Below, piece after piece: positions 39,905-48,146 of a stretch of DNA of 64,000 nt. The translations under genes were made by a program, and so were the position numbers. The DNA comes from UBA10348 sp002469915 (GTDB lineage Bacteria; Bacteroidota; Rhodothermia; Rhodothermales; UBA10348): contig JAQWHM010000017.1 of the NCBI GenBank assembly GCA_029249345.1, positions 186,001 through 250,000 of the forward strand, written 5' to 3'. Under the pieces are notes generated by a model. That model was not told the origin of the DNA and did not search any database. It worked only from the letters and a program-made list of their open reading frames with translations. Each line of letters starts with the position of its first letter. Position 1 is the first letter of the stretch.

Positions 39905-42487
39905 CTAAAATGACCGGCCAAAAAAGATCGAGTTAAAAAACAGCCGTTGGCTTCCATACCAGTAGGCTCTAAAGTTCAACCGTTCCATAAACGCGATAAC
40001 ATTTCCCCTACCCTCTCCGGTCGCAATGACAGAAGCGGCGCCGGGAAGCTGAGCCAGCTTTTCCTCAGATATATAGCCACTCATCAAGGGATTCATTGAG
40101 TAAGAGCCTATTAACTGCCCCGGACTACCCGTAAATGAATACAGCGTAGAACCCTGATGAAAAAGCGCCATTTGATCTTTAAGCCCGTAGGCAATAGGGT
40201 GCGAAGTGTCTAAATCCACTTGGAAAATGGATCCTCCAATGGCCTGTGCGCCACGGGCTTCATCCATTTGGTGGTAGTCGAGATTTTCTGTCAGCGAATC
40301 CATATCAATTGACATACTCTCGATATCAACCAGGTTATTTCGCAAGGCCCATGATGTCGCGCCTGAAAGCACAATCAGGTTGCCTCCTTTCCGTGTCCAA
40401 GACAAAATATTATTGCTTGCGGCATCCGATAGACCTGATGCCGTCAGAATAATCGTATTGTATCTCGAAAGATCGGCTCCACCGAACCTCGACGGTTCAA
40501 TGAGTGATACCTCCATTCTAAAGCGCTCTGAGATCGCATGCCAAGCTTCACCTGTTTGTCCGGAGGAAGCACCCGAACCTGCTGTCATAGCAATTCGGGG
40601 TTTAGTCAAATCGGCCATACTTCCACCACCGAGATCTGGACCATCTGGAGTAAGACCGGTGTGCGCCGCTGTGATCTCAACATGATCCATTTTCACGGCC
40701 ATTTTCGCAATGGTATGTACCGTATTGGCATCCCAAGTTTTGCCCGGTGTATCTCGACCTTTTAGGGGAATGACTACTGTGCCCCGGTCAAACCAGACCT
40801 TCTCCCCGTCTACGAGAATTGAAAATGGTTTGTGTGCCACATTAACTGGAATACCGGCCTCCATGAAACGGTTCAGCGCTCTCGGGGCATAAAACCGATT
40901 CCAGCGCATCAAATATGCGTGTTGGGCTTCCCCGCCTACCAAGCTACCGCCATCCAACGCTACAGAGATCACTTCCTCTCCGGACACGCTCGAAAGGTTG
41001 CCAGAATACGAGTGAAGGTTCACATCAAACGCGAGTGGTAGCGTCCAGGTAGACACGTCGTAAAACAGTGAATCCTGATACTCAAGCGTTCGTTCGGTGA
41101 ACGAATCAATCAATCGATACTGTGGCTGTTCATCAGGTATCACTAGCCCATTTCCGGCGCGAATCGTTTTGCCATTCACTTGAACATCTTGCGTGAGTTC
41201 GTAAAACTCAACTCGGTGCCGTTTCAAGAGTTGAGCAAACAACTGTGCACGAGTCCGACCATCATCCAAGTCCAGTATCCAACCGCCGGATCGATTCTTC
41301 TGCGCCATCTCAAGGGATGTTGCATAAAAATCTCTCTGATAGGTTAAGAGATCAGCCCGCATGGCAATGCCGGCCTTCAACGTAGTTAGCGAAGCGACAA
41401 ACTGATTCCGAACGGTAAAAGCGTAATGCAATTCACCGTCAGAAACAGTGGCTCTCAGCGCGCGCGACGAAGCCTGTTCAAATAGAATGCCGATAGATCC
41501 ATTGATGTCTGGATACGCAGAGCCTTTTCCGTAGAAAAAATCGTCATATCCCTCTTCGGAATAATAGGTAGATCCAATCGCGTCAAAACCAGCAGCGTGG
41601 TAGGTAGCAATTTCTTCGGTTAGACGCACATTCAATTCAGGAGTGTTCGGATTCTTTCGGGAAGGAATTCCAGGCTGAAAGAAAAATGAAGAACCACTCC
41701 CCATTTCATGATGATCTGTCAGTACTTGGGGACGCCACGTCTGAAATAATTCAATTCTACCCTTCGATTCCGGATGTTGGGTAACCATCCAGTCCCGATT
41801 CAAATCAAACCAATAATGATTGGTCCGTCCGCCGGGCCACGGCTCACTGTGTTCTCTGTCTTGACTGTCCATCGTAGCAACGCCGCCACGATTTCGATTC
41901 ACCCAGTCCGCAAACCGGTCCCGGCCATCAGGATTCTGCATGGGTTCAACAATAATGACCGCATTATATAGCGCTTCATCGATGGCGGGCCCTTCTCCGG
42001 CAGCCAAGTAATAGAGATACAGGATTGCCGCCTCTGTGCCTGACGCTTCGTTTCCATGCACACTATACGACTGCATCAGCACAACGGGCATTTCCTGAAT
42101 AGCATCGTCAGAAACGCTGGAGGGAGAATCAGAGAGGAGGACTTGCTCACCTCGAATCTCATCCAAACGCGCGTGATTAGCAGGCGAACTAACCAATGCA
42201 TGAATCAATGGGCGTCCTTCGTAAGAGCGAGCGTGTTCAGCAACAGTTACCCGATCACTTACCGCAGCAACAGCCCGGAAATACTGTTCTACTTGATGAG
42301 GAACGGTGTGCTTTGAACCAATAACATGGCCAATCACCTGCTCAGGTGTCGGAATATCCGCATTAAACGAATGCACCCCATCCAGGGGCATATCCATCAT
42401 GAAAGGTAGTTTCTGAGCCTCAGCCGAAACGACAAGAAGAGATAAGGCAATACATGCACTAAGAAGACGCATTCGATTGGGATACAA
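39905..42487 (-). CDS. M14 family zinc carboxypeptidase-like protein, exported
   Basis: An 860-residue protein with a signal peptide (LLSACIALSLLVVSAEAQ). The M14 zinc motif is QSYSVHGNEASGTEAA (H144, E147), followed by the substrate-binding region PNQNPDGRDRF-like EPMQNPDGRDRFADWVNRNRG and a third histidine region TDHHEMGSGSSFFFQPG. The remaining 450 residues form a long C-terminal extension with a class-I-glutamine-amidotransferase-like look (NTIILTASGLSDAA, GGNLIVLSGATSWAL), a known arrangement in Bacteroidota M14 proteins. It probably degrades peptides or peptidoglycan fragments in the periplasm. The start at 42487 is less likely than ATG 42472 (MRLLSAC), which leaves a cleaner signal peptide. 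Confidence 0.88.
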   Translation of the reverse strand: MYPNRMRLLSACIALSLLVVSAEAQKLPFMMDMPLDGVHSFNADIPTPEQVIGHVIGSKHTVPHQVEQYFRAVAAVSDRVTVAEHARSYEGRPLIHALVSSPANHARLDEIRGEQVLLSDSPSSVSDDAIQEMPVVLMQSYSVHGNEASGTEAAILYLYYLAAGEGPAIDEALYNAVIIVEPMQNPDGRDRFADWVNRNRGGVATMDSQDREHSEPWPGGRTNHYWFDLNRDWMVTQHPESKGRIELFQTWRPQVLTDHHEMGSGSSFFFQPGIPSRKNPNTPELNVRLTEEIATYHAAGFDAIGSTYYSEEGYDDFFYGKGSAYPDINGSIGILFEQASSRALRATVSDGELHYAFTVRNQFVASLTTLKAGIAMRADLLTYQRDFYATSLEMAQKNRSGGWILDLDDGRTRAQLFAQLLKRHRVEFYELTQDVQVNGKTIRAGNGLVIPDEQPQYRLIDSFTERTLEYQDSLFYDVSTWTLPLAFDVNLHSYSGNLSSVSGEEVISVALDGGSLVGGEAQHAYLMRWNRFYAPRALNRFMEAGIPVNVAHKPFSILVDGEKVWFDRGTVVIPLKGRDTPGKTWDANTVHTIAKMAVKMDHVEITAAHTGLTPDGPDLGGGSMADLTKPRIAMTAGSGASSGQTGEAWHAISERFRMEVSLIEPSRFGGADLSRYNTIILTASGLSDAASNNILSWTRKGGNLIVLSGATSWALRNNLVDIESMSIDMDSLTENLDYHQMDEARGAQAIGGSIFQVDLDTSHPIAYGLKDQMALFHQGSTLYSFTGSPGQLIGSYSMNPLMSGYISEEKLAQLPGAASVIATGEGRGNVIAFMERLNFRAYWYGSQRLFFNSIFFGRSF

Positions 42488-42531
42488 TTAGATGTTGTTA
42501 ACAACAAAGTGAACGGGCACGCCCGAAATAC

Positions 42532-43626
42532 CTAGCGCGTGTAGAGGGCGGCCAGATCAACGAGGAATCCACCGTCAGCATTAGCGGCAGCAAACTTCCC
42601 TTTGCCACCCCAAATCTCGGCGCCTCCAACCTCTCCTTGCGCATTGAGTGCGTAGAACTGGACGTTGAAATTCGGACGTCCGTTGTCATCGAGAAGGTGA
42701 CCAACCCGAGTGTGATCCGCAATTCGCTGACAAGCGTACAGGCAAGCCGCTTCAGGCGTATCCCCTTCACGCATGCGTTCTACGATCAAGAAACTAGCTA
42801 GATTTTCCAGATTAGCTTCACCCCTTCCCGTTGAACCAGCGGCGCCAACCTCATTGTCACAATACAGACCTGCACCGATGATGGGTGAATCGCCTACTCG
42901 ACCAGGTATTTTAAACGCTAACCCGGAGGTAGTCGTCACACTCGAAATATTGCCAGCAAGATCGATAGCTGAGCAATGAATCGTTCCCCAATGGCGCTTG
43001 ACAGGATCGTAGAGTGAACCGATATCTTTTTCCGAAGGGTCGTGTGGTGGCAAATATTCGTCTTTTGATGAGAGCGTCTCTCTCCAGCGCACCCACAGTT
43101 TACGTGCTTTTTCAGTGAGCAGGTTTTCAACCGGATAACCATGCATTACTGCAAATTCTTGGGCTCCCTTACCAACGAGATTCACGTGATCAGTACGCTC
43201 AAGTACCAATTGGGCAATCTTAGAAGGATATTTGATGCCCTCGATGCATGCCACAGAGCCCGCACGACCCGTAGGTCCGTGCATCACGGCAGCATCCAAC
43301 TGGACAATTCCATCTGCATTCGGTAATCCACCGTAACCTACACTGGTATCGTTTGGATCTTCTTCTACCAGGTTTACACCTGCCACTACAGCATCCAACG
43401 CATCGGCCCCGGATTGGATGATTTCCATGGCCTTAAGAACCGAATCTGAACCATTGCGACTACTAATCACGATAGGACCAACGGATTTCGGTTTCTGGGG
43501 TGCCGTAACTGCGCCCACGACACGAGGCGCGGTTCCTAGGGTTGCAGCTACCCCAACTAATGAGCTTTTACGTATAAAATCTCTTCGGGATGGCGAGGTC
43601 ATACGGGTCTTAAATTCCTTCTTCAT
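42532..43626 (-). CDS. Glycosylasparaginase family Ntn-hydrolase with Tat signal
   Basis: A 364-residue N-terminal-nucleophile hydrolase of the aspartylglucosaminidase/isoaspartyl peptidase group. The self-cleavage site is HWGTIHCSAIDLAG with T215 as the likely new N-terminal nucleophile; downstream KIPGRVGDSPIIGAGLYCDNEVGAAGSTGRGE is the family's substrate and chain-interface region. The N-terminus SPSRRDFIRKSSLVGVAATL is a twin-arginine signal, so it should be exported folded. In relatives the residue before the nucleophile is usually Asp; here it is Gly. It could release aspartate from glycoasparagine or cleave isoaspartyl dipeptides. It lies 44 bp upstream of the M14 gene on the same strand. 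Confidence 0.9.
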   Translation of the reverse strand: MKKEFKTRMTSPSRRDFIRKSSLVGVAATLGTAPRVVGAVTAPQKPKSVGPIVISSRNGSDSVLKAMEIIQSGADALDAVVAGVNLVEEDPNDTSVGYGGLPNADGIVQLDAAVMHGPTGRAGSVACIEGIKYPSKIAQLVLERTDHVNLVGKGAQEFAVMHGYPVENLLTEKARKLWVRWRETLSSKDEYLPPHDPSEKDIGSLYDPVKRHWGTIHCSAIDLAGNISSVTTTSGLAFKIPGRVGDSPIIGAGLYCDNEVGAAGSTGRGEANLENLASFLIVERMREGDTPEAACLYACQRIADHTRVGHLLDDNGRPNFNVQFYALNAQGEVGGAEIWGGKGKFAAANADGGFLVDLAALYTR

Positions 43627-43688
43627 GGGGACAACTTTGCAACGGATTCGTGATACATGACTGGAAATCGAGAAGGCGTTAACCTACA

Positions 43689-44369
43689 ATGGAACCTGCG
43701 TCAACACAAGACATGATGATGACCAAGCCAATGAACGAAATCGGACGACTTCATATTTTGACAGACTACTACTTCCAGCAGCGATTTTCGCATGCGGAGT
43801 TGGCTGAACGGGCGATCCTTGGCGGGGCAGATACAATCCAGTTTCGCCAGAAACACGGCAAAATCCGAGATTTACTGAGCTCGCTGAATCAAGTCCGAGA
43901 AGTATGCCGCCAGGCTGGAGTGCCCCTAATTGTGAACGACCGCTTAGACTTGGCACTAGCTGTCCGCGCTGATGGCGTTCATTTAGGTCAAACAGATCTT
44001 CCTTTGACATCAGTTCTAGAAATTGTCGAAGGCAGCATGTTGGTGGGCATAACGGCGCCCGATTATGCTGCTGCCCACCGTGCCGAGTCCCAAGGAGCGA
44101 GCTACATAGGCTTTGGCCCCGTGTACGCCACTAAATCCAAGTCAAATCCAATTAAGGTACAGGGGTTGGGTGCACTTAGATCGGTTGCCGATAAAATGAC
44201 CATACCCGTCATTGCCATTGCAGGCATTACCCCCAAACGATGCCCTGACGTATTATCTCATGGTGCACATGGAGTTGCCGTCATGACCTCCGTCTCTCTC
44301 TCCGAGAATCCGGAGGCTACGTGCCGTTTGTTTGCTGAAGCGATTGAATCCTCGCTGATCGTCCGATAA
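43689..44369 (+). CDS. thiE: Thiamine-phosphate synthase
   Basis: A TIM-barrel enzyme (226 residues from the first ATG) that joins HMP-PP and HET-P into thiamine phosphate. Motifs: LHILTDYYF, GGADTIQFRQKHG, LIVNDRLDLALAVRADGVHLGQTDLP, GASYIGFGPVYATKSK and IAGITPKRCPDVLSHGAHGVAVMTSV. Later ATGs (43719, 43722, 43734) would trim the variable N-terminus. No other thi gene and no TPP riboswitch is seen in the 62-bp upstream spacer. It may be co-transcribed with the M24 gene 33 bp downstream. Confidence 0.93.
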   Translation: MEPASTQDMMMTKPMNEIGRLHILTDYYFQQRFSHAELAERAILGGADTIQFRQKHGKIRDLLSSLNQVREVCRQAGVPLIVNDRLDLALAVRADGVHLGQTDLPLTSVLEIVEGSMLVGITAPDYAAAHRAESQGASYIGFGPVYATKSKSNPIKVQGLGALRSVADKMTIPVIAIAGITPKRCPDVLSHGAHGVAVMTSVSLSENPEATCRLFAEAIESSLIVR

Positions 44370-44402
44370 ATTTAAAGTTGAATCCTAAAAACGCATTTAT
44401 AC

Positions 44403-45524
44403 ATGTCAGAAGCTATTCAGTCTAGAATCAGTTCTTTGCAAGGCGCCATGGCTGCTAACGACTTGGACGCCATTGTGCTTAACCCAGGGCCTTCCCTTCC
44501 CTATTTAAGCGGACTTCATTTTCACATCAGTGAGCGTCCGGTCGTTCTTTGCCTAGAACGCAGTGGCGAGGCTTCGATTGTCGTCCCTGAACTGGAGAGC
44601 CAAAAACTGGAGGATGCATCATTTCCTTTGCGCTCCATTACCTACCCGGAGGATACTTCGAGATGGCAAGCTGCTTTTACGGAAGGTCTTTCATCGCTTA
44701 AAAAGAGCGGTGCGCGACGCGTCGGTATAGAGCCGAGAAGCTTGCGCGTATTGGAACTACGCTTTATCGAAGAGGCGCTTCCTGGCGTTGAGCTCGTATC
44801 CTGCGAAAGCTCGATTGCTGGTCTTCGCATGCAGAAAGATGCTGAAGAACTTTCTCTGATGCGCAAGGCCACCCAGATCGCCCAAGCCGCCTTAATGGAT
44901 ACGCTTCCGTTCGTTGGCGTAGGTGCTATTGAAACGGAAATTTCAGGTCTTCTTATTTCCAATTTGCTCAAGCATGGCTCTGGTGGCGAATTGCCCTTTC
45001 AACCCATTATCGCTTTTGGTGCCAATTCAGCCAACCCGCATGCCGTGCCAACTGGATATGCCGCACAGGAAGGCGATATGATTCTGTTCGATTGGGGCGC
45101 CAACTATCAAGGATATTTTTCAGACCTGACGCGCACATTCGCGCTTGGTGAGCCCAGTGATCGGCTCATAAATGCCTATGAAGCCGTTAAAGGCGCTAAT
45201 GCTGCTGGGCGGGCGCACGCCCGCCCAGGGGTCTCAGCTGGAAGCGTTGATGATGCAACAAGAAGCGTGATTGTAAAGGCTGGGTTTGGAGAGTATTTCA
45301 CGCATCGTACGGGGCACGGATTAGGCCTCGAGGTACATGAGGAGCCTTACATTCGAGCCGGCAATGAGCGGATTATGCAAGTCGGTATGACGTTTACCGT
45401 AGAGCCAGGCATCTACCTCAATGGGCTAGGTGGCATACGTATCGAGGATGATGTGCTCATCACTGCCGATGGTCAGGAAAGTCTAAGCACTCTGGACAGA
45501 ACGTTTCAGTTACTGCCTGTATGA
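44403..45524 (+). CDS. M24 family metallopeptidase (Xaa-Pro aminopeptidase/dipeptidase type)
   Basis: A 373-residue cytoplasmic pita-bread metallopeptidase. A creatinase-type N-terminal domain (residues 1-130) precedes the catalytic domain, whose metal ligands are seen in ILFDWGANYQGYFSDLTRT (two Asp), THRTGHGLGLEVHEEP (His), FTVEPGIYL (Glu) and IEDDVLIT (Glu). Probably cleaves peptides with proline at position 2, completing degradation of imported peptides. It contains a perfect hairpin (45205-45228). Its stop overlaps the next start as ATGA. Confidence 0.93.
   Translation: MSEAIQSRISSLQGAMAANDLDAIVLNPGPSLPYLSGLHFHISERPVVLCLERSGEASIVVPELESQKLEDASFPLRSITYPEDTSRWQAAFTEGLSSLKKSGARRVGIEPRSLRVLELRFIEEALPGVELVSCESSIAGLRMQKDAEELSLMRKATQIAQAALMDTLPFVGVGAIETEISGLLISNLLKHGSGGELPFQPIIAFGANSANPHAVPTGYAAQEGDMILFDWGANYQGYFSDLTRTFALGEPSDRLINAYEAVKGANAAGRAHARPGVSAGSVDDATRSVIVKAGFGEYFTHRTGHGLGLEVHEEPYIRAGNERIMQVGMTFTVEPGIYLNGLGGIRIEDDVLITADGQESLSTLDRTFQLLPV
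45205..45228. repeat. Perfect 10-bp inverted repeat within the M24 gene
   Basis: CTGGGCGGGC and GCCCGCCCAG are exact reverse complements with a GCAC loop. It lies in the coding sequence near codons 268-275 and has no T-tract. Confidence 0.85.
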
Positions 45525-46933
45525 GCCATAGTATCAACATCATATTGATTTCTAATCCGGCTTTTAGCACGGATTGGATACAGGACCATGTTGATGCCCT
45601 GCGAGGACCCTTTCCAATCAGTTTAGAGGTCCTTGCATCGGCGAATCTGCCTTTCGTGCCTGACTTACTCATCGTGGATTCGTCCTTCGGATACGAGCAG
45701 GCTCGATCGTTGATGTCTGATATCTTGATGAACCACCCTCGGATACCGATTCTCGTCTCTCTGACCGATGGGGAAATTGAGCAATGGGATCACCTCGTCA
45801 GGCATGGAGCACAGGATTTTGTCCTAACGGATTCAGATTCCAGCTCCTCGTTTCGCCGAACCATAGTAAATGCGTTAGATCGCTCCGCGATTCTGCATTC
45901 TACTCAGGAGGCGGAGACCCGGCTCCGCACGGTAATAGAAAACATCTCTGATGGTGTGCTCATTATTGATTCGACTGGCATTATCATTTTTGCCAATCCA
46001 GCTGCAGAATTTATGCTTGGCCGATCATTAACGGAACTCTACGGACTCAAGACGCCCGTTGAGACCAAAAGCCTTAAGCCAGAGTTTGTACGCATTGAAC
46101 ACGTCCTTGGAGAAGCGTTAACCTTGTTGGTAACGCCCTCACCCATCACGTGGGAGGGTCAATCTGGCATATTGTTGAACATGCGAGATGTTACAGCAGA
46201 ACATAAGTCCCGATCTCTTCTCGAGGCTGCGAGGGAAAAGGCTCAGAAAGCCGCAGACATGAAGTCCGCATTCCTTGCCAACATGAGTCATGAATTACGC
46301 TTGCCTTTAGCCAGTATTATTGGATTCGCTCAACTAATCGAAGAAGGCACCGACAACCCCGATTTCACCGAGTTTGCGGAAGTCATTCAGGAAAGTGGAA
46401 ATAGACTTCTACATACCATCAACTCTGTTCTGGAAGCGACTCGTTTAGATCAGCACACCATTCATCCAGAGGTCGGCCCGGTATTGGTGCGTGATATCGC
46501 AGACGAGGTTCTCCGATCACTATCCTCTCTGATGGTTGGTTCTGATGTGGTCCTTTCAGCAGATGGCCCTGCTCATATACAAGCCCAAGCCGATTCAGCC
46601 TTTTTAAGCCGCATTCTTACCAATTTAATTGGGAACGCCATCAAGTTTACTTCGAAAGGCTCCATTCTGCTCAAATGGAAGCAGACTCAAGATGTCGTTA
46701 CCGTTTCCGTTTCCGATACGGGAATTGGAATTGATCAAGCATTTCTGACAGATGTTTTCCGCCCTTTTACTCAGGAGAGTTCAGGCCCCGGACGAACGCA
46801 TGAAGGAACAGGCTTAGGCCTTTCGATAACAAAGGGTCTGGTTGAATCCATGGAAGGACTCATACAGGTGTCTAGTGAAAAAGGCAAAGGTTCTACGTTT
46901 ACCTTTACATTGCCCGCCGTTCAAGCCCAGTAG
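45521..46933 (+). CDS. PAS-domain sensor histidine kinase with degenerate receiver-like N-terminus
   Basis: A 470-residue cytoplasmic kinase. Residues 1-120 look like a receiver fold (D53 at the end of the third strand, PDLLIVDSS) but lack the acidic pair and the conserved lysine, so it is probably a pseudo-receiver. A PAS domain follows at about 130-230 (RLRTVIENISDGVLIIDSTG). HisKA is at about 245-310 with H257 in FLANMSHELRLPL, and the HATPase domain has IGNAIKFT (N box), SDTGIGID (G1) and EGTGLGLSI (G2). No membrane segment and no adjacent response regulator. Translation is coupled to the M24 peptidase by a 4-bp overlap. Confidence 0.92.
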   Translation: MSHSINIILISNPAFSTDWIQDHVDALRGPFPISLEVLASANLPFVPDLLIVDSSFGYEQARSLMSDILMNHPRIPILVSLTDGEIEQWDHLVRHGAQDFVLTDSDSSSSFRRTIVNALDRSAILHSTQEAETRLRTVIENISDGVLIIDSTGIIIFANPAAEFMLGRSLTELYGLKTPVETKSLKPEFVRIEHVLGEALTLLVTPSPITWEGQSGILLNMRDVTAEHKSRSLLEAAREKAQKAADMKSAFLANMSHELRLPLASIIGFAQLIEEGTDNPDFTEFAEVIQESGNRLLHTINSVLEATRLDQHTIHPEVGPVLVRDIADEVLRSLSSLMVGSDVVLSADGPAHIQAQADSAFLSRILTNLIGNAIKFTSKGSILLKWKQTQDVVTVSVSDTGIGIDQAFLTDVFRPFTQESSGPGRTHEGTGLGLSITKGLVESMEGLIQVSSEKGKGSTFTFTLPAVQAQ

Positions 46934-46957
46934 CACAAGTCATATACCGTTAATATT

Positions 46958-48130
46958 GTGATTACCGATACAAACCAGCTGTTTGCCCTACTCGCTGCCG
47001 TTCTGGCTCTCGTTTTTTGGATGAGTACGTTGGCACCCTTCAAAAAACTGTTTGCCATCGTACCGCCTGTGATTTGGGCCTACTTCCTTCCCACGATTCT
47101 GACGACCATTGGAATAACGCCTGCTAGTTCAGACGTGTATAGCTGGATGGCTCGGATTCTATTGCCGCTTTCTCTTTTCCTACTCATGATTACGGTGGAT
47201 CTTCCGGCGATTATCAAGCTAGGAGGAAAAGCGATCATAATGATGCTTACTGGGACGTTTGGTATCGTTATCGGAGGTCCAATCGCGTTTATGGTATTTG
47301 GCTCATTCCTTCCAGCTGACGCTTGGCAGGGCTTTGCAACATTGTCTGGATCCTGGATTGGCGGTACGGCAAACATGATTGCCATTCAACAAAGCGTAGG
47401 CGCCCCTGATTCCATATTGGGGCCGGTTATTGTCGTAGATACCGTGGTTGGATACGGCTGGATGGGTGTGCTCATCTTCCTGAGCGCATTCCAAGGAAAG
47501 TTTGATAAGTGGGTAGGCGCCGATAATTCCGCTATTGAAAACGCGAACGCTCGATTGGCAGAAATGGATCAAACCAGAAAGCCATCCTCTCTCAATGACC
47601 TAGTTTATATCGTGGGTATGGGACTAGCCGCCGTGGCGGTAGCGCACGCCATCGGAGACCGCCTACCGACCCTAGGAGATCCCACCATCATCAGTTCTAC
47701 AACGTGGTCCATCCTGATAATTGTCACGCTTGGATTAGGCCTCTCCTTCACTCCAGTTCGCAAATTGGAGCGTGTAGGTGCCTCTAAGGTTGGATTTCTC
47801 GCCCTTTATTTGCTACTCACCTCGATTGGAGCTCAGGCTAATCTGGCGGCCGTTGTGGAAGCTCCACTATACCTCTTGGCGGGTGTCCTTTGGATATCCA
47901 TCCACGTGGCCTGCCTGATGTTCATGGCAAAAATGATTAAAGCGCCTCTTTTCTTTGTAGCAACCGGCAGTATGGCAAACGTCGGTGGAGCGGCAAGTGC
48001 CCCCGTTGTGGCTTCCGTATTCCACCCAGCAATGGCACCAGTAGGCCTGCTTATGGCCGTGTCTGGATACTTCTTAGGGATTTACGCGGCACTAGGATGT
48101 GCGTGGATGCTGAGTCAGTTGGCGATGTAG
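46958..48130 (+). CDS. DUF819 family integral membrane protein
   Basis: A 390-residue inner-membrane protein with roughly ten to eleven hydrophobic helices, starting at GTG 46958 (MITDTNQLFALLAAVLALVFWMS). Family phrases: FLPTILTTIGITP, LPLSLFLLMITVDLPAI, GSWIGGTANMIAIQQSVGAP and ATGSMANVGGAASAPVVASVFHP, where the two GxxNxxA-like repeats suggest an inverted-repeat transporter fold. Substrate is unknown. It lies 24 bp after the kinase gene. Confidence 0.88.
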   Translation: MITDTNQLFALLAAVLALVFWMSTLAPFKKLFAIVPPVIWAYFLPTILTTIGITPASSDVYSWMARILLPLSLFLLMITVDLPAIIKLGGKAIIMMLTGTFGIVIGGPIAFMVFGSFLPADAWQGFATLSGSWIGGTANMIAIQQSVGAPDSILGPVIVVDTVVGYGWMGVLIFLSAFQGKFDKWVGADNSAIENANARLAEMDQTRKPSSLNDLVYIVGMGLAAVAVAHAIGDRLPTLGDPTIISSTTWSILIIVTLGLGLSFTPVRKLERVGASKVGFLALYLLLTSIGAQANLAAVVEAPLYLLAGVLWISIHVACLMFMAKMIKAPLFFVATGSMANVGGAASAPVVASVFHPAMAPVGLLMAVSGYFLGIYAALGCAWMLSQLAM

Positions 48131-48146
48131 TCGTTTACGCAGGTGG

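Noticed and set aside
43627..43688. Possible TPP riboswitch before thiE
   Set aside because: Only 62 bp are available and no CTGAGA-type thi-box element is present.
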